Source: Bacillota bacterium
GTDB lineage: Bacteria > Bacillota > Clostridia > DSM-8532
Assembly: GCA_023426765.1 (NCBI GenBank)
Contig: JAEZBW010000211.1
Location: forward strand, 1 to 12,601
Length of the DNA stretch: 12,601 nt
Direction: 5' to 3'
This document shows positions 7,494 through 12,601 of this stretch, piece after piece. Under the pieces are notes generated by a model that saw nothing but the letters and a program-made list of their open reading frames with translations, ran no database searches and had not been told where the DNA came from. Position 1 is the stretch's first letter. Each line of letters starts with the position of its first letter. Made by a program: the position numbers and the translations under genes.

Positions 7494-8698
7494 AAAGCAA
7501 AAAGAATAACGGCAAAGGCCGAAAAGTAGTTTTAATCTCGATATTGGGGACACTGGCCATCACAACAGCGGCTCTTGTAACGTTTCTTCCTGTAACATAC
7601 AAAATTGATCGCTCCCTTGTGATACAAAATAAGGAGTATAACGTTGTAAAGGCTGATGGCGAGTATACCTCTCTTGCCAAAACAGATGCTTCCGGCAACT
7701 ATCTGGATGATGATTTTAGGATTGTTGCGTTTACAGACATGCATCTGGATACATACAAGGAAAAAGGGAATGTGACCATAGAGATGCTGATGAGAAATAT
7801 ATCTTCACAAAAGCCTGACCTGGTTGTGCTTGTAGGGGATAATCTTACATCAGCTCTCAATGCAAGACGTACAAAACAGTTCGGTAAGCTGATGGAGGAG
7901 CTGGGAGTCTACTGGACGCTGGTACTTGGAAATCATGAAGGGGATAATGCGGCCAGTATATCCAGACAGAGGATGATTGATATCCTTGCTTCCTATCCTC
8001 ATTGCCTGGTTGAAAAGGATATCAAGACGACAAATAGAGGGGAAACGGTATGGGGAGCGGGAAACCATGTCATCAACCTTCTCGATTCCAAGGGTGAAAT
8101 ACGCCAGTCCCTGTATTTTATGGACAGCGGATCGGATATGACCGAAGAAGATATCAAAAAGTACAAAGAAGAGATTGAAGCCACCAATAAAAAGAAGGAT
8201 GACTATATCAAGGACAGCCAGATAAAATGGTATCAAGAGACGGTCAGCCATATCAATGAGATGGCAAAGAAGACAATCAAATCCGTCGTATTCAGTCACA
8301 TCCCTTTGGTGGAGTTCAATACGGCTTATGAGAAAGCGATGGCTGGCGAAGCTGAAGCGGTGTTTCTGTATGGAACCAAGCTTGAGACCGTATGCGCATC
8401 AGGGCATAATAACGGTTTTTTTGATGTAATCCATGATTTGGGCTCCACTCAGGCATTTATTTCAGGTCATGACCATGTCAATGATTTTGCAGTGAAGTAT
8501 CAGGGAATCATCCTTGCATATAACCAGAACAGCGGATACGGCAGCTATAATGTAGTGACAAAGAAGATATCCGATACCCTGATTCAGGGATACACAGTAT
8601 ACACGATTGATAAGGATGGAGGACTGACCCTGCAGCCTTACCGTAACGCGGATCTTTATCCGGGTCTTCAGGAAGCCATCCTTGAATTGTATCAATAG
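7490..8698 (+). CDS. Membrane-anchored calcineurin-like metallophosphoesterase
   Basis: Predicted dinuclear-metal phosphoesterase, 402 residues. Residues 12-34 form one hydrophobic segment after a very basic N-terminus, so the protein is probably anchored by a signal anchor with its catalytic domain outside. The core motifs are in order: FTDMHLD (81-87, Asp83 and His85), VGDN (115-118), GNHE (147-150), FSHIP (268-272, His270) and GHDH (326-329). An insert at about 215-260 is Lys/Glu-rich and helical. The family hydrolyses phosphomono- or diesters; the substrate cannot be read from the motifs. AGGAGGGA lies just ahead of ATG 7490. Location outside the membrane separates it from the cytoplasmic glycan enzymes and suggests it strips a phosphate-linked group before uptake, or acts on an envelope polymer. 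That role is inference. Confidence 0.88.
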   Translation: MKSKKNNGKGRKVVLISILGTLAITTAALVTFLPVTYKIDRSLVIQNKEYNVVKADGEYTSLAKTDASGNYLDDDFRIVAFTDMHLDTYKEKGNVTIEMLMRNISSQKPDLVVLVGDNLTSALNARRTKQFGKLMEELGVYWTLVLGNHEGDNAASISRQRMIDILASYPHCLVEKDIKTTNRGETVWGAGNHVINLLDSKGEIRQSLYFMDSGSDMTEEDIKKYKEEIEATNKKKDDYIKDSQIKWYQETVSHINEMAKKTIKSVVFSHIPLVEFNTAYEKAMAGEAEAVFLYGTKLETVCASGHNNGFFDVIHDLGSTQAFISGHDHVNDFAVKYQGIILAYNQNSGYGSYNVVTKKISDTLIQGYTVYTIDKDGGLTLQPYRNADLYPGLQEAILELYQ

Positions 8699-8710
8699 AT
8701 TTAGTTGATA

Positions 8711-8727
8711 GGTTTTCCCTGAAAACC
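8711..8727. repeat. Short perfect hairpin between genes
   Basis: GGTTTTC (8711-8717), loop CCT, GAAAACC (8721-8727): a perfect 7-base stem with a 3-base loop in the 79-base gap between the phosphoesterase and the propeller gene. No T tract follows on either strand, so it is not a classical terminator. It could affect transcript processing or stability within the operon, or be chance. Confidence 0.35.
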
Positions 8728-8777
8728 TTGAAAAATGCGAGCTTTAAGAGGGAAAGCCAGAGGCAGCAGGAGGAAGG

Positions 8778-10250
8778 ATGAATAAAAAGAACTTCAGCCT
8801 CCTTGCGTCAAGTGCCTGCGAAAGACGTAACAAAGGATGTTGCAGGCAGACAGGAGCAGAAATGAAGATTCAATGCTTAAAGGAATTTGATTTGGGAATC
8901 CGGTTGGGACAGGTTCGCTCGGTTCCGGTATCTTTGGGGAAGGATATGCCGGAGGCAGTATTATTTGTCTATTCCAGTCAGGGAAATCTGGATCCATGGC
9001 CGGAGATGTTTAATTATCCGAAGGACACCTTAAAAATGGCACTGTACACCATGGAGGGTGTCGTCATGTGGAAGCGGGATCTGGGAAACGGGGTCATTCC
9101 GGGCGTATGGTATGCACCGTTTATTTCTTTTGATTTGGACCAGGATGGCGTGGATGAAATATGGTTTGTCAACAACCTGAATCCCAACCTTCCATTCAGC
9201 CTGAATGCAAGAGTATTGGAGCGCATCAATCCGCTGACGGGAAAGACAACCGGGCAGTGGAAATGGCCGGATAACACCATTGACGATACCATGTCCCATT
9301 CTTACCGGTTCTTTATCACCGGCGGATACGTTCATGACAGGCCCGTTTTGGTCACCGCACAGGGAACATACCGGGACATGTATTTGCAGGGATATAGCAA
9401 AGGTATGGAGAAACGCTGGGATATCAAAATTCCTCATGATGATATGGGCGCACGTTCCAGCCATCTGTGTCCGGTTTTAGACTTCAACAATGACGGAGTG
9501 GACGAACTGTTCTGGGGAGAACGCCTGTTGAGTCTGGACGACGGACATGAAGTATTCTGCGGAGATAAGGGAAAATATCTGGGACATTCCGATATTGTAG
9601 TTCCTTTTGAGGATATCAGAACCGGAAAGAAGTACATCTATACCTGCCGCGAGGATTATGAGCAGGAAGGAGAGCCCAGAGTCGTTACATATAACGAGCA
9701 GGGCGAGAGAGAATGGACTGCAGTAGACAGTATCGGCCATATGCACAATGGCTGGCTTGCCAATATCGATTCGGATTACCGGAAGGTAGCGATGGCAATG
9801 CGAATTACCCGCCGCGTCATCAATAACGCTATTGTGGATACGGAGCCGGAGGATTTCTATTTTGATGCCGTGACGGGCTCTCCCTTAGCGTCGCCCCTTC
9901 CGTTTAAGGGACATGAATTCATGCCGGTTGACTTTGATGGAGACGGCTATCACGAATTTTACGGAACCAGTGGGGATATGAAGGGGTTTATCGTAGATAG
10001 CACGGGTAAGAACCATGGTTTTACCAGCGGTGATGGTGTGGTTAGAAGCGGTAAGATTATGCGGCGTCCGGGTGAACAGCTGATGGTATTTTACACGGAT
10101 GAGGGAAAGGTTCGTATCTGGGGTGATACCAATGCAGCAGAAAGCGAGTACTCCAGGAAGAGATTTGCCCATAGCTACCACTGGAGAATGCAGCATTTCA
10201 TGGGAACCGGATATAATCATGGCAGCAGCCACATTACCTGTGGGATGTAA
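8778..10250 (+). CDS. PL11-like beta-propeller protein with Ca-binding loops
   Basis: Protein of 490 residues resembling the propeller of PL11 rhamnogalacturonan lyases, which cut the galacturonate-rhamnose backbone by beta-elimination. Three acidic Asp-x-Asp-x-Asp-Gly loops are visible: DLDQDGVDE (119-127), DFNNDGVDE (235-243) and DFDGDGYHE (385-393). The stretch ARSSHLCPVLDFNNDGVDEL through YLGHSDIV parallels the PL11 pattern of a DxDGDGKDE loop followed by a Gly-His-Asp segment, and the C-terminus has MGTGYNHGSSH (475-485). It is shorter than typical PL11 enzymes (usually about 600 residues) and has no signal peptide, so it would act on imported oligomers, as proposed for YesX. ATG 8778 (AGGAGG at 8768-8773) is the longest start; ATG 8862 (residue 29) is equally plausible and better matches the domain boundary. 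It could instead belong to an undescribed propeller lyase family. Confidence 0.78.
   Translation: MNKKNFSLLASSACERRNKGCCRQTGAEMKIQCLKEFDLGIRLGQVRSVPVSLGKDMPEAVLFVYSSQGNLDPWPEMFNYPKDTLKMALYTMEGVVMWKRDLGNGVIPGVWYAPFISFDLDQDGVDEIWFVNNLNPNLPFSLNARVLERINPLTGKTTGQWKWPDNTIDDTMSHSYRFFITGGYVHDRPVLVTAQGTYRDMYLQGYSKGMEKRWDIKIPHDDMGARSSHLCPVLDFNNDGVDELFWGERLLSLDDGHEVFCGDKGKYLGHSDIVVPFEDIRTGKKYIYTCREDYEQEGEPRVVTYNEQGEREWTAVDSIGHMHNGWLANIDSDYRKVAMAMRITRRVINNAIVDTEPEDFYFDAVTGSPLASPLPFKGHEFMPVDFDGDGYHEFYGTSGDMKGFIVDSTGKNHGFTSGDGVVRSGKIMRRPGEQLMVFYTDEGKVRIWGDTNAAESEYSRKRFAHSYHWRMQHFMGTGYNHGSSHITCGM
8852..8856 (+). promoter_or_regulatory. Second ribosome binding site, internal to the propeller gene
   Basis: AGGAG lies 5 bases before ATG 8862, in frame with the longer start at 8778. 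The 28 residues between the two starts are Cys/Arg/Lys-rich with no domain or export signal, whereas the recognisable propeller begins soon after 8862 (MKIQCLKEFDLG). The shorter product is therefore a credible or even preferred form. Confidence 0.45.
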
Positions 10251-10278
10251 TATAGTATGAATTAGACCAGGAGAATAA

Positions 10279-10356
10279 ATGTTTTGCAGGTGTTCCTTCA
10301 TTATTCGTTTGATACCAGATAAAGAAAAGGCTGCAAAATGGACTTTTCTCTATTAA
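10279..10356 (+). CDS. Possible 25-residue leader peptide before the MBL gene
   Basis: ATG 10279 has AGGAG at 10269-10273, a better ribosome binding site than that of the following gene, and reads 25 codons to TAA at 10354-10356. The frame overlaps the next gene's start (10338) by 19 bases in a different frame. The peptide begins MFCRCSFIIRLIPDK and ends AAKWTFLY. Its last 12 codons resemble, in a shifted frame, the codons for DAEKTTKWTSEY at the start of the next protein. It could be a coupling leader or the remnant of an older N-terminus; no family is recognised. Confidence 0.25.
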   Translation: MFCRCSFIIRLIPDKEKAAKWTFLY

Positions 10357-11237
10357 AAGATGCTGAAAAGACTACGAAGTGGACTTCTGAATATGAAAGG
10401 CAGGAAATTCCATTGAAACTGACATACTATGGAACAGGTGCCGGCGAAGGCTGGCCAGGGTTATTTTGCAACTGTGAGCTTTGTAAGACAGCCCGTAAAA
10501 TAAAAGGGAAAAATATTAGAACAAGATCTCAGGCGTTAATGAATGATGATTTATTGATTGATCTGACTCCAGACACCAATATGCATTGTTTGGTTTATGG
10601 ATTAGACCTTGAGAAGGTGGATCATCTGCTGGTAACACACAGCCATACGGATCATTTCAATCCACCGGATCTGGAACTGCTAAGAGAACCATTTGCCCAC
10701 AACAGACCGAATGTGTTTCATATCTATGGGAATGACAGGGTAAGAGAAAAGATATGGACGCAAGTACCGAAAGTATGGGAAGTGGAATCAAAATTCAACT
10801 TCCATAAAGCAGAGCCCTTCCAATCGATTGTAATTAAGGACTATATTGTAGTCCCATTACTGGCTTTACATGACAGGAATGAAGAATGCCTGCTTTATGA
10901 GATTACGCAGGGTAATAAAACGATGTTGTATGCCCATGATACCGGCGCATTTCCGGAAGCAACCATGGAGTATCTGAAGACGAACAAGGTGCATCTTGAT
11001 CTGGTCAGTCTTGACTGCACGATACAAAGCTCAGCGGATGGAAAAAATCATATGGGTCTTGTTGATGCAGTGAAGGAAAGACAGCGTCTGACGGAGCTTG
11101 GACTTGGAGATGATAATACAAAATGGATTGTGAACCATTTCTCCCATAATGGACTTTGGCTGTATGATAAAATGGTTGAGGAAGCAGGTAGATATGGATT
11201 TTTGGTCTCTTATGATGGAATGGAGATAGAGATATAG
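10338..11237 (+). CDS. PhnP-like metallo-beta-lactamase-fold hydrolase
   Basis: Cytoplasmic metal-dependent hydrolase, 299 residues from ATG 10338. It shows TYYGTGAGEGWPGLFCNCELC (Cys44, Cys46, Cys49), resembling the extra Zn site of PhnP, then THSHTDHF (100-107), the hallmark HxHxDH metal motif, AHDTGAFP (199-206) and VNHFSHNG (265-272), the later metal ligands. PhnP-type enzymes open cyclic ribose phosphodiesters; other relatives are lactonases or esterases. No signal peptide. The start is uncertain: relatives usually begin right at the KLTYYGTG strand, and a TTG at 10413 with AGGA at 10402-10405 would give that. The upstream 25 residues (MDFSLLKDAEKTTKW...) look dispensable. It closes the run of same-strand metabolic genes; a substrate with a phosphodiester or lactone is plausible but not shown. 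Confidence 0.85.
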   Translation: MDFSLLKDAEKTTKWTSEYERQEIPLKLTYYGTGAGEGWPGLFCNCELCKTARKIKGKNIRTRSQALMNDDLLIDLTPDTNMHCLVYGLDLEKVDHLLVTHSHTDHFNPPDLELLREPFAHNRPNVFHIYGNDRVREKIWTQVPKVWEVESKFNFHKAEPFQSIVIKDYIVVPLLALHDRNEECLLYEITQGNKTMLYAHDTGAFPEATMEYLKTNKVHLDLVSLDCTIQSSADGKNHMGLVDAVKERQRLTELGLGDDNTKWIVNHFSHNGLWLYDKMVEEAGRYGFLVSYDGMEIEI

Positions 11238-11290
11238 CATTTCACCCGAAAGACCGCTTCTGCTTACTCCGATCCTATATTTTAACTTGA

Positions 11291-11318
11291 TTGTGATGGT
11301 GGCATGTAATACTATAAT
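11291..11318 (+). promoter_or_regulatory. Promoter of the LacI-family regulator gene
   Basis: TTGTGA (11291-11296), 16 bases, then a perfect TATAAT (11313-11318), predicting a start near 11325 and a leader of about 55 bases. It lies in the 142-base gap after the MBL gene, so the regulator can be made independently of the cluster. No palindrome like that at 271-286 lies here, so autoregulation by the same site is not evident. Confidence 0.55.
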
Positions 11319-11379
11319 GATGGCTTTATATGTGTGCAGACGAACAATAATGACAATGAATAAGTGGTGGTATGAATGA

Positions 11380-12423
11380 ATGACGACTGAAGAATTGGCT
11401 AAAATCATAGGGGTTTCGCGGGTTACGCTTTCCAAGGTCATTAACGGTGTGGGCGGAGTGGCCCCGAGAACCGAGAGAAAGATACGCCAGTATATTGAAA
11501 AGTATAATTTTGAACCAAACAGCAAGGCAAGGAGTCTTGTCGGCAAGGAGGAACAAATTATAGGTTTATTCTCCGCGTATTCGGACAAGAACTCAGGCGC
11601 CAGTAACAATATCACCTCCCACTTTGCAACAGAGATGATTAACCTTGTAATCAGCAATGCCCAAAGATGTGAATATAAGACGCTCGTATACTTAACCGAG
11701 CGGGAAAAGGATGTCAAATCCATCGAGCGCATCTTAAACGGCCGAATGGTAAGGGGTGCGATATTGCTTGGTTATGATACCGGGAGCGAAGATGTCAGAC
11801 GTCTGGCTGAGCGCGGATATCCGCTTGTCCTGGTGAATCAGGAGAGGGATTCTTATTATGAGAATGTGGTGGTCGTCAATATGGACGATCAGGTATCTGC
11901 TTTTTATGCAATTGAAAAACTTGTACAGAACGGGCATAAAAATATCCTGTATATAGGCTGCGGCAGGCCGCGTCTTCCGGCAATCCGCAGACACGAAGGG
12001 GTTAAGTCTGCGGCAGAGAAGTGCCGGCACCTGATAGAGAAGCTGACGGAGATTGACTGTGACTTCAGCGAGGAAAAAGCATACCGGGAAATCTACCGGA
12101 TGTACAGCAGCCCGGAGGAAGATAAGCCCACGGGTATCTTCGCCGCCAATGATATTATGGCAATCGGCGCTATGAATGCTTTGAAGGATCTTGGGGTTGT
12201 TGTCCCCCGGGATGTGTCTGTTATCGGTTTCGATGATATATCCATATCCAAATATCTTACGCCGGGGCTTACGACAATGCGGTGCAACTTTGGTAAAATC
12301 GCATCGGTGAGCGTTAATTCCCTGATTAACCTGATTGAACACCGAGATGTGGTGAGACATGTGGAGATTCCTGTAGAGTTTATTGAACGCGGGACACTCG
12401 GTAAAGCCAAGGGAATAGAGTAG
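11380..12423 (+). CDS. LacI-family transcriptional regulator
   Basis: DNA-binding repressor type, 347 residues, typical family length. Residues 1-25 form the helix-turn-helix (MTTEELAKIIGVSRVTLSKV, with recognition helix SRVTLSK at 13-19), followed by the hinge region EPNSKARSL (45-53), whose Leu53 is the usual minor-groove residue. The periplasmic-binding-protein-like effector domain runs from about 59 to 337 with GAILLGYD (126-133), GIFAANDIMAIG (252-263), VIGFDDISIS (281-290) and TPGLTTM (294-300). It would bind a sugar breakdown product and release or engage its operator; the palindrome at 271-286 is the best candidate. Recognition-helix residues differ from CcpA, so it is a local rather than global regulator. 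The start follows GTGGTGG at 11364-11370. Confidence 0.92.
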   Translation: MTTEELAKIIGVSRVTLSKVINGVGGVAPRTERKIRQYIEKYNFEPNSKARSLVGKEEQIIGLFSAYSDKNSGASNNITSHFATEMINLVISNAQRCEYKTLVYLTEREKDVKSIERILNGRMVRGAILLGYDTGSEDVRRLAERGYPLVLVNQERDSYYENVVVVNMDDQVSAFYAIEKLVQNGHKNILYIGCGRPRLPAIRRHEGVKSAAEKCRHLIEKLTEIDCDFSEEKAYREIYRMYSSPEEDKPTGIFAANDIMAIGAMNALKDLGVVVPRDVSVIGFDDISISKYLTPGLTTMRCNFGKIASVSVNSLINLIEHRDVVRHVEIPVEFIERGTLGKAKGIE

Positions 12424-12473
12424 ATGATGATAGCATGATTCAATTTATCATTCCTCTATTAAACGTTAAACCT

Positions 12474-12522
12474 GCCCTGGAAAATGACAGAAGACGAAGA
12501 AGTTTTCCTTGACAGGGCCTTT
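12474..12522 (+). terminator. Possible terminator after the regulator gene
   Basis: GCCCTG (12474-12479) pairs with CAGGGC (12513-12518), and GAAAA (12480-12484) with TTTTC (12503-12507), with a five-base bulge between them on the right side. A short CTTTTCC follows. The stem is imperfect and the T tract weak, and the right arm overlaps the next promoter's -35 region, so this may be coincidental. Confidence 0.3.
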
Positions 12523-12537
12523 TCCCTGTAATATCAT
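12509..12537 (+). promoter_or_regulatory. Near-consensus promoter ahead of the TPP riboswitch
   Basis: Perfect -35 TTGACA (12509-12514), a 17-base spacer, and -10 TATCAT (12532-12537, five of six matches). The predicted start is near 12544, about 15 bases before the riboswitch begins. This marks a new, unrelated transcription unit entering the right edge. Confidence 0.65.
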
Positions 12538-12557
12538 TAGGATAATTCAATTGAAGA

Positions 12558-12601
12558 TATGCCTGCGGGAGCCGGTGGCAGCCGGCTGAGAGGGAGTATG
12601 C
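12558..12601 (+). promoter_or_regulatory. TPP (thiamine pyrophosphate) riboswitch, 5' half, cut by the window end
   Basis: The sequence GCGGGAGCCGG, a short loop, then CCGGCTGAGAGGGAG matches the 5' part of the THI-box: the GGGAGCC and GGCTGAGAG conserved blocks around a GCCGG/CCGGC stem (P3). The 3' half, with the diphosphate-sensing arm (ACCTGATCTGG and CCAGCGTAGGGA type blocks), would lie beyond base 12601. The next gene is therefore probably for thiamine biosynthesis or uptake, which is not part of the glycan cluster. Confidence 0.75.

Noticed and set aside
8735..8785. 16-codon frame overlapping the propeller gene start
   Set aside because: No ribosome binding site and very short; the gap is better explained as leader sequence.
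9030..9464. 144-codon open frame on the - strand inside the propeller gene
   Set aside because: Antisense shadow; the + strand frame carries the calcium-loop motifs.
11031..11732. 233-codon open frame on the - strand spanning the MBL and LacI genes
   Set aside because: It crosses two well-supported + strand genes and the LacI promoter and shows no recognisable domain.
11734..12360. 208-codon open frame on the - strand inside the LacI gene
   Set aside because: Shadow of the LacI effector domain, which is plainly coding on the + strand.
12459..12470. Near-palindrome TTAAACGTTAAA with a CG centre, a LacI-operator-like shape
   Set aside because: Arms match at only five of six positions, it is AT-rich, and it lies downstream of the regulator gene and upstream of the thiamine promoter rather than over it.
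1..12601. Search for tRNA or rRNA genes, CRISPR arrays, insertion sequences and attachment sites
   Set aside because: I saw no regularly spaced repeats, transposase-like frame, terminal inverted repeats or tRNA-like cloverleaf by reading; a dedicated scan was not possible.

Overview
The window reads as a moderate-GC Gram-positive genome, most likely an anaerobic clostridium of the Lachnospiraceae type. The signs are strong AGGAGG-like ribosome binding sites, a lipoprotein with a Gram-positive style signal, a GPH-type sugar symporter inside a one-strand sugar cluster, and a LacI regulator at the cluster's end. This is inferred from style; no taxonomic marker gene is present.

Layout. Bases 1-423 hold no convincing gene, but do contain a good promoter (-10 TATAAT at 254-259) with a perfect 16-base palindrome (271-286) where transcription would begin. 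Eight genes then follow on the + strand with short gaps: a GH105/GH88-like unsaturated uronyl hydrolase (424-1503), a PHP-domain metallohydrolase of the CehA/McbA type (1605-2528), a large unclassified protein with polysaccharide-lyase-like architecture (2538-5024), a GPH/MFS sugar:cation symporter (5083-6597), a small substrate-binding-protein-like lipoprotein overlapping it by 4 bases (6594-7385), a membrane-anchored calcineurin-like metallophosphoesterase (7490-8698), a cytoplasmic beta-propeller protein resembling PL11 rhamnogalacturonan lyases (8778-10250), and a PhnP-like metallo-beta-lactamase-fold hydrolase (10338-11237). A LacI-family regulator (11380-12423) follows with its own promoter. 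The right edge carries a separate unit: a near-consensus promoter leading into the 5' half of a TPP (thiamine) riboswitch, cut by the window end.

How the genes may work together (inference). The symporter would import short acidic oligosaccharides, perhaps with the lipoprotein as a surface accessory. The propeller protein, the 828-residue protein and the GH105 enzyme all lack signal peptides and would break the oligosaccharide down in the cytoplasm, the last step being hydrolysis of an unsaturated uronyl residue. The unusual element is three unrelated metal-dependent hydrolase folds (PHP, calcineurin-like, metallo-beta-lactamase) in one sugar cluster, families that often act on phosphoesters. 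This raises the possibility that the substrate is a phosphorylated or phosphodiester-linked acidic glycan, or one carrying other ester groups. The LacI protein probably senses a breakdown product and controls the promoter at 231-259. The best candidates for something undescribed are the 828-residue protein, the orphan substrate-binding-like lipoprotein beside a symporter, and the triple-hydrolase combination itself.
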